45,629 nt of DNA from a virus. Numbering within the stretch: the stretch's first letter is position 1; each line of letters opens with the position of its first letter. Positions 28,960-37,821 of this stretch are shown in pieces. A model generated the notes under the pieces. The model searched no databases. It saw only the letters and a list, made by a program, of their open reading frames with translations, and was not told where the DNA came from. The stretch is taken from positions 1 to 45,629 of the IMG/VR virus record IMGVR_UViG_3300047481_002084; one strand, written 5' to 3'. Position numbers and translations under genes: made by a program.

Positions 28960-29348
28960 CAGTAATCGAGCTCACCGAGAAGCGTGATTGTAATACTGCT
29001 TAAGCCATTGAACACGGACTTGATGTCGGGCGGGCCCGAGTACTCCCACTTGATCTGAGTAGGGGCCTGTAGCCTTGTTCGCAGGCTTGCGTCCATACCA
29101 GCAAACAGTTCGGCGGGCAGCGTAAAGCGATCAAAACCTCCTCGAGTACTATTGTAGTGATCAATTAGTGCAATTGTGACACTATCTTTTACGTTGTTAA
29201 AGCTGAGCTGCAACTCGTGTCCGTAGGCGCGATTACCGAAAGCTCTTTTTACGATGGCGCCAGATAATGCCCTGTAGCTTTTTGTTGGGTACTGCCCAGG
29301 GCGAAAACTACGCTCCGAAGGCTTAATGCTAGGAAATTGTGCAGCCAT
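28959..29348 (-). CDS. Minor tail protein, lambda M-like position (129 aa)
   Basis: 129 aa immediately after the tape measure (1-bp overlap). It reads F-P-S-I-K-P-S-E-R-S-F-R-P-G-Q-Y-P then L-S-F-N-N-V and a Y-S-G-P-P-D-I-K-S-V near the C-terminus. This is the usual pattern of the small distal tail protein that follows the tape measure in lambda-like phages. The I-K-W-E-Y-S-G-P-P signature is characteristic in my memory of cyanobacterial phage proteins. Confidence 0.65.
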   Translation of the reverse strand: MAAQFPSIKPSERSFRPGQYPTKSYRALSGAIVKRAFGNRAYGHELQLSFNNVKDSVTIALIDHYNSTRGGFDRFTLPAELFAGMDASLRTRLQAPTQIKWEYSGPPDIKSVFNGLSSITITLLGELDY

Positions 29349-32300
29349 CAGCGGAGTCCAACGCGGCCACGAGTGCCTGGGCTTTGCTGCAGTTTATCGA
29401 GTGTCATTGACATACCTCGTTTTGCGCCATCGCGTGCAGCATCACGACGAGTAGCGGCCATGGCGGCCTCGAGCTGATCGCGGCTCACGTACTCGACGCC
29501 ACCAATGCTGGTGGTCTCAAAGCTCATGTTGAGGGTTGGAGCTCCACCCATGCTTCCGCCCCCGGAAGCCATTGCCTCACGAAGACCATTTGCGTCCACT
29601 CCAAGGCGGCCACTGGCAGAGCGGCGGAGAGGCATGATTGCCTCAGGACCAGCCTCACCCATCAGTCCGGTGCGTTGAACGCCACCATCGGCGAATTTGA
29701 AGAGAGTTGGCGAGGCTACAACAGCATTAGTGAACGCACCTCCATTAGCAAACGCAGTCACATTATTCGCAAAATAAGCGCCGTTCTCTGCCAGACCACT
29801 CAGCATGTCCGAAACATTCCCAGCTCCAGTAGTAATTCCAGTTGTTGTCGCCTTGCCCATTGAGCCAGGCAGGGCAGGCTTGCTAGCGCCTCCTGCACCA
29901 CCAAGCAGTCCTGCAAACATTTTTGCAATGCCAATAGCAACATACATGCCAATCATTCGCGTGCCTTCTTTAACTAAGATATTGCCTACATCTTTCAGAA
30001 AGCCTGCAAATATCTCTTTTGCTGTTGTGGTTCCCTCAACTAGACCACTAATACCGTTGGCCAAAGAATTTCCGATAGCATCTCCTATACTTTGTGACAC
30101 ATTAATAGCGACTGTTTCTAAATCTTTAAGCTGTGTTTCCATTGAGGCAATAAAGCCTTTGATTTTTTGCCCGGGCTCGGTTTGAGCCGCAGCCCGCGCG
30201 TCTTCGGCAGCAGCCGCTTCTGCGCCAGCACTGCTAACACCACCGATCTGCTTGCGGAGTCGCTCGATCTCGGCAAGCGCCGCAGCTAGTTGCTTTTCTA
30301 GTTCTTCTTTTTCTTTACCTGTAGCACCGTTAATTTTTTGGTTAAGTTGATCACGCAGCTGAATCTCAGTAGTTAACTGGGTGTTAAGTTCTGCTGTGAG
30401 GCGATTAACTTCGCGTCTAATGTTTAGCTTAGCTAGTTCAGCGGCTATGAGTTCGGGAGCGACACCTTCATATGTTAGACGATTGCGCAGCTTTAGTGCT
30501 TCTATTTCATTGTAAGTGTCGCGCGCTTGTGTGCGTAGTTGCGTTATTACATTTGTGGCTTGTTCAGCCGCGAGTATGCGCTGCTTTAGTATAGCCTCTT
30601 GAGCTATATTCTGTAGGTACACACCATACTGCTTATTTACACTATCGATTGCTTTTGCTCTTTCAGCTTCGCTTAGCTTCGTTTGGTCAGCGATTCCTTT
30701 AAGGATCTGTTGACGTTCTCGGTTGGCTGTTGCAAGCTGCGTCAGTCGGCTAACCTCATTAGCGGTTCGCTCTGGGTTGAAAGCATCCGCTGTGCTGCTT
30801 GCAATCGCGTCATATGTGTAGCGCAACTCGATTAGGCGATCCTGATATTGCTCCAGGGCGACCTGGGGGAACGCCGCTTTGGCGATCTGATCGAAGGCTT
30901 CAGCGGTGTTCGCTTCGGTGAGCGCGGCCTGCAAAGAGCGGAGGCGCTCCATGGCGCCGGCCAGGCTGCGAACGGCCTCGGCATAGCGCTGGGCTGCGGC
31001 AGCTGCTTCTGGCATCGCAGCGCCGGCAGCCGGAGCAGCGGTGGCTGCGGGTGCTGCAGCGCGGCCACCGCCCGGGCTGGCGACTGATGTGCCAAGACCA
31101 TGCAGGAATAAGTTGCCGGTTTGCAATGAGGTGGCTTGCCAGCCGCCGTCGCCGCCCCAGGAGGGGGTGCCGACAGGCGTGGGTACCAGGGTGCCGGCAG
31201 GGACTGCGATGTCGATGGCGCCACCGCCGGAGCGCTTGGCGTGCACAGCCTGTTCTTTAGCCAGCGCCTTGCGGAGCTCGGCCTCGTTGAACATGTTTTT
31301 GACGTCGATATTGGCGTTGCTGAGCTGGATGTACTCGAGGCCTTGACCTTGCCAGGCCTTGATGATGGCCGTGGCCTCGTCGATGACGGCCTGCTTGTTG
31401 CCTGTTGGGCTGCGGATGTCGAGGTGAGGGCCGGTGCTGCGGCCTGTGCTGCCCACTTGGAAGCCGGCAGCGACGCCGGGAGCTGCAGCAGTGGTGCCGC
31501 CAGCAGCACGCTGCCGCGCGTCCGCCGAGTCGCGTTCGTAGTCGGCGGATTTCTTGCGGAGCTCGGCGATCTTCTTTTCGGTCTCGTAGCGGTAGTCGCT
31601 GATGGCCTTTTCAAGGTTTGTGACCTCGATGGCGATGGTCTTCTTGGCAGCTTCGATCTCGAGCTCGCCGCGCTCGCGGGTGGCGATGTAATTGTTGAGC
31701 GCCTCGAGAGCGGCGCGGGAGGCACCTTCCTCGCCCTCGATGAGTTTGGCGTTGGCCTTCTCGATCTGCTTGATGCGGAGCTCGCCGGCAGCGCGGAAGA
31801 TTTCTACTTCCTTTTGGGCTAAGGCTTGGCGTTGCTGGAATAGGTCGCTCTCGAGCTGACGACGTAGCTCGAAGATTTCTTTCTCGAGATTGACGCGGTT
31901 AGTGGCTTGGAGCTTGATGTCCTCGGCGGCACGTTCACGATCGCGCTGCGCATCGACGCCGCGGAGCTGGGCTTTGATTTTGGCCTCTTCGGATTGCAGC
32001 CCTTTAAGGACTTGGCGTGAGCGCTCTTCAAAGCGCCCGGCCTCGGAGCCGGACAGTGCATTCCAGAATTCGCCCCAGCTTTGGATGCCGGGCTTGAGTT
32101 CGTAGCGTATTTGATTGATCTTTTTGCGTACTTCTTCTAGTTGATCGATGTTGCGGCTGTAATTGGCGTCAACGATTGCGCGTTCAAAGTCGCGTGCAGC
32201 TTTAGTTGCGCTGTCAGCTGTATCGCCTACATCTTTGTACGTGGTCTGCAAGCGGCGCAGTGCTTCGACGGCCCGGGCATTGGAGCGCTGATCTTCCTGA

Positions 32301-34267
32301 GCACGCTGGTAGCGACCGAGGGCGTCAACGATGACAGCGATGCCGATTTGAATGGCGGCGACCCAGCCAAGGGAGGCGAGGATCGACGCGCCGGCGGCTT
32401 TGGCGCCCGCGCCGAGACCGCGGAAGCCAGCGGCGAGTCCGTTGAGTTTCGCGCCTGAAGCTATGGCCTCTTTGCCAACAGTGAACAGCTCAATACCTAG
32501 CGCTTTCAGTGCGGCTGCTACCGCAGGAATAGCGGCGGCTGGACCTACAAGAGCGGTAGCTAAGCCAGCGAGTACAACAATTAGCTTACCAAGTGCTACT
32601 ACGACTGTGGCTATAACAGCTACAAGTCCGCCTAAGGCTGTGCCTAAACCACCTACAGCGGGTATTACACTACCAAGTATAAAACGACCAAATAGTACTA
32701 ACTGTGTGGCGGCGTCGAGGCCGACGCGCTTGAGGAGGCCAAGGACGGCGGCGACCTCGGAGAAATACTGGACGGCCGGGGTGTTTAGGAAGCGGGCGTA
32801 GAAGTTGAAGAGTGTGGCCACGCTCGGGGCGAGGGCGCCTACCACGCTGGCGATGTTGGCGAGGGCGGATGCGAGAGCCTCGAATGTGCCGACTTTGATG
32901 TTGACGAAGGCCTCGGCGATGTTCTTGAAGGCATCGACGAGGATCAGCGCAGTGGGCTTCAGTGCTTCGATGGCCTGCGACAGAGCACCGACGGTGCGCT
33001 GTGCGACTTGCTCGAGCTCGGCAAAGCCACGTTGGGCGACGGAAGCGGCGGCACTGGCTGCGGCGCTGGGGTCGCCGGCGCCGAGACCGGTGCGGCCGGC
33101 GGTGAGACCGGTGATGAGCTGCCCTGCACGGCCGATAGCAGCGCCTGCACCGGAAGCGATGTCGAAAAGCTGTGTCCGAATGCGGAATAGGGACTCGAAG
33201 ACCGCGGTGAGGCCCGCGAGCAGTGGATCCAGCAAGCCACGGCCGAAGTTTTGGCCGATGAGCTCACCGAGGTCGGCGATGTTGGAGACGACGCCGGAGA
33301 AGCCCTCGGCGGCGATTTTTTGGCCGGCGACGGCTGCGGCGAGGCGGTCCTCGAGGAATTTGACGACGCCGCCGACCTCGCTCTTGGCCTTGGCGATGTC
33401 TTGGCTACGAATACCAAGGGAAGTGGCCAGTCTCGAGTCATCGGTGATCTGTCCTCGGAGAATCGAGCCAATTTCTTGGTTGGCCTGATATAGGGGTAGG
33501 CCAAAAGTGCCTAGCGCGGCGGAAAAGCTTATGGCTAGATCTTCTGCATCCTTAAGCCCTCCTCCTATTTGACCAACTTGAGAAGCGACGATGCCAAAGA
33601 CTTCGATGACGTCGTTGGAGGTGACACCAGCGAGGGCGATGGACCGCTCTCGGATGGAATCGATGTTCTTGTTGACCGCGCCAGTCAGCGAAACGATCTT
33701 CTGGTAGGGATCGGTGATCTCACGACCGTTGGCGAAGACTCGGTTAGTAGAGGCGAGAGTTGTTTGAGTTTTTAGAATAGTCTCGCGTAGCTTAATCTCG
33801 CGTCCGATCGTGTTGTTGAAGAAGCCGTTCCACGCGGCTTGAAGTACTCCGACTGCTTCTTTAATCGCGAACGTGGCAAGGCCTACTTTCGCTAAGGCAT
33901 TGATGAGCTGCCCACCCTTACCTGCCGCAAACTCTAGGCTGTTAGCTAGTATGCTGCCCGCTTTTGCGTTCTCTTTTAGTCCGATACCTGCTTTAGCTGC
34001 CGACGCGGTGCTTTTAGCTAGTTTTTCATATTGTTCAATTTTATCGCTTAGACCTGGGACTTTTTTACTAAAACTGTAGAACGTTTTAATGTTATTGGTA
34101 GCTGATTTTATATCACCTGTAAGGCTGCTAAAGCTTTTGTTGAGCGACCTAAGATCAATGTTTAGCTTCCGCTCTCGGGTTGCCTTGTCCGCAACCTGCT
34201 CTACCTGCTTCAGACTGCGCTCGGCTGCCTGAGTCTCAGCTATTACGTTGAGCCGAAAATCAGACAC
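29348..34267 (-). CDS. Tail tape measure protein (1639 aa) with internal peptidase-like domain
   Basis: GTG start at 34267. The 1639-aa protein has coiled-coil ends, long alanine/valine-rich hydrophobic stretches (about 440-640), more coiled coil (720-930), an embedded compact domain about 930-1060 (T-G-P-H-L-D-I-R-S and G-G-A-I-D-I-A-V-P, suggestive of a cell wall peptidase), then coiled coil and a membrane-active stretch near 1480-1520. Length sets tail length: at about 0.15 nm per residue roughly 245 nm. It is preceded by G/GT chaperone genes and followed by M-like, as in lambda. Patches of lower GC are visible at about 30000-30800, 32460-32700 and 33860-34260. Confidence 0.9.
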   Translation of the reverse strand: MSDFRLNVIAETQAAERSLKQVEQVADKATRERKLNIDLRSLNKSFSSLTGDIKSATNNIKTFYSFSKKVPGLSDKIEQYEKLAKSTASAAKAGIGLKENAKAGSILANSLEFAAGKGGQLINALAKVGLATFAIKEAVGVLQAAWNGFFNNTIGREIKLRETILKTQTTLASTNRVFANGREITDPYQKIVSLTGAVNKNIDSIRERSIALAGVTSNDVIEVFGIVASQVGQIGGGLKDAEDLAISFSAALGTFGLPLYQANQEIGSILRGQITDDSRLATSLGIRSQDIAKAKSEVGGVVKFLEDRLAAAVAGQKIAAEGFSGVVSNIADLGELIGQNFGRGLLDPLLAGLTAVFESLFRIRTQLFDIASGAGAAIGRAGQLITGLTAGRTGLGAGDPSAAASAAASVAQRGFAELEQVAQRTVGALSQAIEALKPTALILVDAFKNIAEAFVNIKVGTFEALASALANIASVVGALAPSVATLFNFYARFLNTPAVQYFSEVAAVLGLLKRVGLDAATQLVLFGRFILGSVIPAVGGLGTALGGLVAVIATVVVALGKLIVVLAGLATALVGPAAAIPAVAAALKALGIELFTVGKEAIASGAKLNGLAAGFRGLGAGAKAAGASILASLGWVAAIQIGIAVIVDALGRYQRAQEDQRSNARAVEALRRLQTTYKDVGDTADSATKAARDFERAIVDANYSRNIDQLEEVRKKINQIRYELKPGIQSWGEFWNALSGSEAGRFEERSRQVLKGLQSEEAKIKAQLRGVDAQRDRERAAEDIKLQATNRVNLEKEIFELRRQLESDLFQQRQALAQKEVEIFRAAGELRIKQIEKANAKLIEGEEGASRAALEALNNYIATRERGELEIEAAKKTIAIEVTNLEKAISDYRYETEKKIAELRKKSADYERDSADARQRAAGGTTAAAPGVAAGFQVGSTGRSTGPHLDIRSPTGNKQAVIDEATAIIKAWQGQGLEYIQLSNANIDVKNMFNEAELRKALAKEQAVHAKRSGGGAIDIAVPAGTLVPTPVGTPSWGGDGGWQATSLQTGNLFLHGLGTSVASPGGGRAAAPAATAAPAAGAAMPEAAAAAQRYAEAVRSLAGAMERLRSLQAALTEANTAEAFDQIAKAAFPQVALEQYQDRLIELRYTYDAIASSTADAFNPERTANEVSRLTQLATANRERQQILKGIADQTKLSEAERAKAIDSVNKQYGVYLQNIAQEAILKQRILAAEQATNVITQLRTQARDTYNEIEALKLRNRLTYEGVAPELIAAELAKLNIRREVNRLTAELNTQLTTEIQLRDQLNQKINGATGKEKEELEKQLAAALAEIERLRKQIGGVSSAGAEAAAAEDARAAAQTEPGQKIKGFIASMETQLKDLETVAINVSQSIGDAIGNSLANGISGLVEGTTTAKEIFAGFLKDVGNILVKEGTRMIGMYVAIGIAKMFAGLLGGAGGASKPALPGSMGKATTTGITTGAGNVSDMLSGLAENGAYFANNVTAFANGGAFTNAVVASPTLFKFADGGVQRTGLMGEAGPEAIMPLRRSASGRLGVDANGLREAMASGGGSMGGAPTLNMSFETTSIGGVEYVSRDQLEAAMAATRRDAARDGAKRGMSMTLDKLQQSPGTRGRVGLR

Positions 34268-34291
34268 GAGTCGTTATGCGCTACTCGTATG

Positions 34292-34738
34292 TTACGCAGG
34301 GTCAGAGGCACCGGCAGCAAGCGCGGCGTAGACGTGCAGAGGTACCCGACGTGTGCGCACGAGCTCGGAGAGGATGAACTTCGTGGGGGCGTCGGGGCCA
34401 TCGGCAGTGGCCGATGCAGGTTTCCAATCGGGGAAGGGTAGGAAGTCGCGCGGTTGCGCTTTGGGCGCGGAGCGCTTCGAGCCTGAGAAGCCATGCGCGA
34501 TCTGAATGAGCACCGCGGTGAGGCGTGCGGTGCTCATGCTCTGCGTGTTGGCCAGACCGCGATCAAGGTCATCGATCTGGCGCAGCAGCCAGCGGATTGT
34601 GCTGATAGGGGTGCGGAGGAAGCTTGCCGGTGTGAAATCTCCACCTACCGGAGAGGCGCGAAGGCGGAAGTAGACCGAGTCCCAGTCCGCCAGCGGAGCA
34701 CGGAGGACGTCCTCGGCGTTCTTCAGGATTTGCTCGGG
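34292..34738 (-). CDS. Tail assembly chaperone GT extension (expressed by -1 frameshift)
   Basis: The frame from about 34738 to 34292 is open, has natural composition from P-E-Q-I-L-K-N-A-E-D-V-L to the end, and lacks a good start upstream of it: the internal ATG at 34537 would lose its first 68 residues, which read as real protein (A-D-W-D-S-V-Y-F-R-L-R-A-S-P-V-G-G-D-F). It is reached from the preceding G-like gene by a -1 shift at 34735-34743. The product would be G fused to a 148-aa T-like part, which in lambda recruits tail tube protein to the tape measure. The order G, GT, tape measure is conserved. Confidence 0.8.
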   Translation of the reverse strand, partial: PEQILKNAEDVLRAPLADWDSVYFRLRASPVGGDFTPASFLRTPISTIRWLLRQIDDLDRGLANTQSMSTARLTAVLIQIAHGFSGSKRSAPKAQPRDFLPFPDWKPASATADGPDAPTKFILSELVRTRRVPLHVYAALAAGASDPA

Positions 34739-35265
34739 GGTGGGCTGAACTCGGGCTCCGCCTCCGGTTCTTTTCCCTCCGCAGTGGGCCAGCCATCGCG
34801 CTCCCAGGTGAGCAGCTCGAAGATCTGCTCCATCAGCCGGGTGGGGATGGCCTCGGTGTCGGCCTCGGTCCAGTCGTCGAGCTTCTGCCAGTCCTTGGAG
34901 CGGGGGAGCTTGGCTTCGCCGCGGTACTGCATGAAGAGAGTGACGAAGGCCACCTGCTGCTCGACGGCGCCGACCGAGTCGCGCTGCAGTTCTTCAAGGT
35001 CGCCGGCATAGTCGTAGAGGAGCTCTTGGTCGTTCTCGGCAGAGCTGCTCAGCAGGTCGATTGCTTCTTTGGTTGTGATGCCTTTATCTTTAGCGATTCG
35101 CTGCGCGAGCTTGATAGAGCGAAAGGTCGATTTAGATTGTTTGCGACCTAGCGCTTCGATGCCTTTAGCTTCGCCGGGTACCAAGTCGTGGTAAACAGGA
35201 AAGCGGAAAGGTCCAATCTCGTGGTACTCCTCGGGTGAAAAGAGTAGCGACGCGTATTTAGACAT
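34723..35265 (-). CDS. Tail assembly chaperone, lambda G-like (180 aa)
   Basis: ATG at 35265 (M-S-K-Y-A-S-L-L-F) was chosen over an upstream start inside the neighbouring gene. The 180-aa acidic/helical protein has E-L-L-Y-D-Y-A-G-D-L-E-E-L-Q-R-D near 83-98 and an E-x-E-P-E-F-S-P-P-P-S-K-S tail ending at 34723. Its last codons carry the C-run frameshift site. In lambda G and GT help the tape measure protein fold. The upstream small gene overlaps the start by 8 bp. Confidence 0.8.
   Translation of the reverse strand: MSKYASLLFSPEEYHEIGPFRFPVYHDLVPGEAKGIEALGRKQSKSTFRSIKLAQRIAKDKGITTKEAIDLLSSSAENDQELLYDYAGDLEELQRDSVGAVEQQVAFVTLFMQYRGEAKLPRSKDWQKLDDWTEADTEAIPTRLMEQIFELLTWERDGWPTAEGKEPEAEPEFSPPPSKS
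34735..34743 (-). other. Predicted -1 ribosomal frameshift site
   Basis: Minus strand, zero frame: CCA CCC CCG AGC; one base back: ACC CCC GAG CAA. A run of five C (34740-34736) gives the tRNAs identical or near identical pairing after slipping back one base. It joins the G-like frame to the T-like frame 5 codons before the G stop. A slippery C-run is less usual than the A- or G-type heptamers. Confidence 0.6.
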
Positions 35266-35491
35266 CGGTGAGCGGTAGATCGATGGACCAGGACCTGAAG
35301 GGCTCAGCTTGATTGACGAGCTCGTCAGGTAGTTCAACCATCACGCTAGCAGCTTCATACGCCAGGCGTATAGACTTAAACGGGATCAGGGGCTCCAAGT
35401 ACAAGGCGCCGCAGTGAAGGGTGTCGCCCTGTACTTGGCAGTTCACTGCATAGACCATGTGGGCGGCATCCATTAAGAGGTCGTGTTGCAT
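35258..35491 (-). CDS. Small hypothetical protein between major tail protein and chaperone (77 aa)
   Basis: ATG at 35491 gives 77 residues with strands and two cysteines: M-V-Y-A-V-N-C-Q-V-Q-G-D, then G-A-L-Y-L-E-P and S-V-M-V-E-L-P-D-E-L. It comes right after the terminator that follows the major tail protein, and overlaps the G-like start by 8 bp, so it is transcribed by readthrough with the tail tip genes. Possibly a tail assembly accessory factor; not recognised. Confidence 0.6.
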   Translation of the reverse strand: MQHDLLMDAAHMVYAVNCQVQGDTLHCGALYLEPLIPFKSIRLAYEAASVMVELPDELVNQAEPFRSWSIDLPLTDV

Positions 35492-35503
35492 CGTGGTGAT
35501 AAC

Positions 35504-35527
35504 AAAAAAGCCCCGCGGTGGCGGGGC
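35504..35527 (-). terminator. Rho-independent terminator after the major tail protein
   Basis: Minus strand: perfect 7-bp stem GCCCCGC / GCGGGGC, 4-base loop, followed by TTTTTT. It lies 31 bp after the stop of the major tail protein gene and before the tail tip genes. It would give high major tail protein and lower tape measure and tip expression by partial readthrough. Confidence 0.9.
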
Positions 35528-35557
35528 AGGGTAGTTGGCTCGAGCTCAGTCTGACCG

Positions 35558-36568
35558 TTAGGCGGTCGTGAAGAGGGTGGTGAAGCCTTGAAGGGGGAAC
35601 AGCACGCCGCTGGCAGAAGGGTTGCCGCTGTTGTCGAGGGCCTGCTTGATGGCACCGTCAGCCACAACTAGGCGATAGATGGTCGCAGCGGTGAGGTTGG
35701 ACGAGGGGTTGATGGTGACCACGTTGCTAGCCAGGGATACGGCAGCAGGCACACGGACACCGGTGGAAGCGACCTCGAGGCGGAAGCCACCACCATCGGC
35801 TTGACCCAGGAACAGCTGAGTCAGCGCGGTGCTGCCATCACTGGTGTAGGTGACGGTGAGGTTGTCACCAACAGCGACCGAGCCCGCGTTGTTGGCGGGA
35901 ACCGTGGCATAGCGGCGGGTGCCGGAGCTAGGCGCGGTGAAGAGCAGGCTTGACTGCACGCCACCGAAGGCCAGGGCGGTGGAGCCGGCGTCGTAGCGGC
36001 CGAAGACTGGACGACCTCGGGACATCAGGTCGAAGGAGACCTCGGTGAGACCCTCAGCGGTGAGATTCTCGTTGTAATTCATCACAACGGCGTTGAAGCC
36101 GGTGAAGTCATAGATGTAGTCGCCGCTGGTGCCATTTTCCTGGCCGAGTTCCTTAAGGAATTCGACATAGATCTCGTAGTCTTTGTTGTAACGGGCCTTT
36201 TCGATGAGAGCAAAGCCCTCTTCGTAGTTGCCACGGAACTGTGGGCAATTCTGTCCAGCAGGGATACCCGTGTCCTTGAGGAAATAGGCCGTCACAGAGG
36301 CCTGCACGGTGGAGCCGGTGATCAGCGAGTCACCCCAACCGTTGTCACCCAGGAGGCGGAACTCCTGGTTGGTGTCGTTGATGGCGAAAGTGGTGTTGCT
36401 GACGCCCTGGAGCTCGACGTAGCGGGAGCCGGCGTCCAGTGCGGGCAGGGTGATCATGCCGGCGGTGTCGCGGGTAGCGAAGTAGCGGCAGGGCGGCGTC
36501 AGGTCCACGGCGCGGACGAGGGTCCGGTGAGCCTTGTGGAACGACAGCCCGATGGCGTAGTCGGCCAT
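35558..36568 (-). CDS. Major tail protein with C-terminal Ig-like domain (336 aa)
   Basis: 336 aa; the N-terminal part (1-210) has the usual tail tube pattern, for example N-N-G-W-G-D-like turn, then S-F-D-L-M-S-R-G-R-P-V-F. Residues about 215-336 form a separate strand domain, G-S-V-A-V-G-D-N-L-T-V-T-Y then V-V-T-I-N-P-S-S-N-L and Y-R-L-V-V-A-D-G-A-I-K-Q-A-L-D-N-S-G-N, which matches SbsA-type Ig-like (Big_5) domains. Such C-terminal Ig domains decorate tail tubes in several siphophages. Position before the G/GT genes supports lambda V equivalence. Followed by a strong terminator. Confidence 0.85.
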   Translation of the reverse strand: MADYAIGLSFHKAHRTLVRAVDLTPPCRYFATRDTAGMITLPALDAGSRYVELQGVSNTTFAINDTNQEFRLLGDNGWGDSLITGSTVQASVTAYFLKDTGIPAGQNCPQFRGNYEEGFALIEKARYNKDYEIYVEFLKELGQENGTSGDYIYDFTGFNAVVMNYNENLTAEGLTEVSFDLMSRGRPVFGRYDAGSTALAFGGVQSSLLFTAPSSGTRRYATVPANNAGSVAVGDNLTVTYTSDGSTALTQLFLGQADGGGFRLEVASTGVRVPAAVSLASNVVTINPSSNLTAATIYRLVVADGAIKQALDNSGNPSASGVLFPLQGFTTLFTTA

Positions 36569-36580
36569 GGTTGGGACTCC

Positions 36581-37054
36581 TTAGGGGATCGGGGGGTTCA
36601 GAACGGGGCCCAGGATGGACACCGTCAAGGCCTCGTAGGTGGCCTCGGTCCGGGGTGTGTGCGTGGCACTGTCCCGGGGAAAGGTGCGTGCCAGGCGGCG
36701 GCTGATGTCCAGCAGCGTGACGGGCATGCGGGTGCCTTTGCGGGTGCCGTAGTTCGTGAAACGAACAGGCCAGCGCTCGAAGGACACGATGGCTCCAACG
36801 GAGCCGGGGGAGACGATCTCGGGCACATCGGTGATGACGCACTCGATGCCGGTAACGACCCAGTCCGACGGGACCATGGCCTCGCCGACAACGTAGACCG
36901 CGGGGATGCGGGTGTTGTTCGGCAACGTGTAGTAGCCGGGCCAGCTGGCTTGGGAGCGGAGCGTTGTGCCGTCGGCCTCGTAGAGGTCGAGGATGTAGCG
37001 CTCGATGGTGGTGCGCAGTGAGCGCACCTGGGGACAGCTGGTCGAGATCGTCAT
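36581..37054 (-). CDS. Tail terminator-like protein (157 aa)
   Basis: 157 aa, placed immediately before the major tail protein as lambda U is. It has P-A-V-Y-V-V-G-E-A-M-V-P-S-D-W-V-V-T-G near 50-68, then V-S-F-E-R-W-P-V-R-F and a helical C-terminal half. Strand/helix order and position fit tail terminator proteins, which cap the tail and bind the head. Overlaps the previous gene by 4 bp. Assigned mainly by gene order. Confidence 0.55.
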   Translation of the reverse strand: MTISTSCPQVRSLRTTIERYILDLYEADGTTLRSQASWPGYYTLPNNTRIPAVYVVGEAMVPSDWVVTGIECVITDVPEIVSPGSVGAIVSFERWPVRFTNYGTRKGTRMPVTLLDISRRLARTFPRDSATHTPRTEATYEALTVSILGPVLNPPIP

Positions 37055-37422
37055 GACTGCTCAGCGCGGAGGGCGTTGCGCAGAAAGAGGTCGAACTGGG
37101 CGGGGGCTTCCTCAAGAGGGGCTTTTGTCCAGGGGCGACCGGGGAAGCGGAGGCCGGTTACGGCAACTCCGCCCTCGTGGACCTGGGCGGCATATTCCAC
37201 CGGCCAGGTGAAGGTGATCGAGCCATCAGGATTGACGACGCGAGTCTGGCTGGCGCGGAGGCGGCCTGTATCCACGATGTCCCGCACCTTGGGGGGTGTG
37301 GGGTACTCCCACTTGACAGAGGAGATCTCTGTCGTGAAGCGGGTGTCGAGCCAGGTAGCGAGCTGCCGGGTCGCTTGCGCAGTGGCAGCGCGTAGCTGGG
37401 CATCAAGCGGGCGCCTAGCCAC
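37051..37422 (-). CDS. HK97 gp10-like neck protein (123 aa)
   Basis: The frame is open well upstream, but the first part there is serine/threonine-rich shadow of the previous gene. GTG at 37422, overlapping the upstream stop by 8 bp, gives M-A-R-R-P-L-D-A-Q-L-R-A. The 123-aa product contains the gp10 pattern V-E-Y-A-A-Q-V-H-E-G-G and G-R-P-W-T-K-A-P-L-E-E near its end. These proteins lie in the neck between head and tail (lambda Z position). Confidence 0.7.
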   Translation of the reverse strand: MARRPLDAQLRAATAQATRQLATWLDTRFTTEISSVKWEYPTPPKVRDIVDTGRLRASQTRVVNPDGSITFTWPVEYAAQVHEGGVAVTGLRFPGRPWTKAPLEEAPAQFDLFLRNALRAEQS

Positions 37423-37819
37423 TGATCGAACCTCCGATAACGCGGAACGTGCCTTGGATGGACTGGCGGATGTCTTGGTAGGCAGCGCTGTCCATGTCGA
37501 GGTCGAAAACGAGCTCGAAGCGGCCGCGGTAGCCATTGATGATGGCTTCCGCTTGACTGCCGTTGGTGATCCGGGTGTCCAGACGGTCGGGGCTCAGAAG
37601 GCGTCCGCTGCAGCGGTAGCTGGAGTTGTCGACGCCCGGCTGACCGTTCCAAGCAGGAGCTTCGAGTTTGAGGGCAGCCAGGTATTCGACGGTCTCGAGC
37701 GTCTGCACGGTGTTGCCGGTGTCCGCGTCGGTGCTGAGCGTGGTTCCGCCGACCTCGAACGCCAACTGGGCATTGCCCCAGGGGGCGTAGTTGGCGATCG
37801 TGGCAGCGGAGATGGCCAT
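37415..37819 (-). CDS. Head-tail adaptor candidate (134 aa)
   Basis: 134 aa, ATG at 37819 two bp after the stop of the preceding gene. It is strand-rich with F-E-V-G-G-T-T-L-S near 22-30, Y-L-A-A-L-K-L-E-A-P-A-W near 46-57, and F-R-V-I-G-G-S-I-S-G at the end. By order (after the gp6-like connector, before the gp10-like protein) it may be the head closure protein. No motif confirms this. Confidence 0.5.
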   Translation of the reverse strand: MAISAATIANYAPWGNAQLAFEVGGTTLSTDADTGNTVQTLETVEYLAALKLEAPAWNGQPGVDNSSYRCSGRLLSPDRLDTRITNGSQAEAIINGYRGRFELVFDLDMDSAAYQDIRQSIQGTFRVIGGSISG

Positions 37820-37821
37820 GG

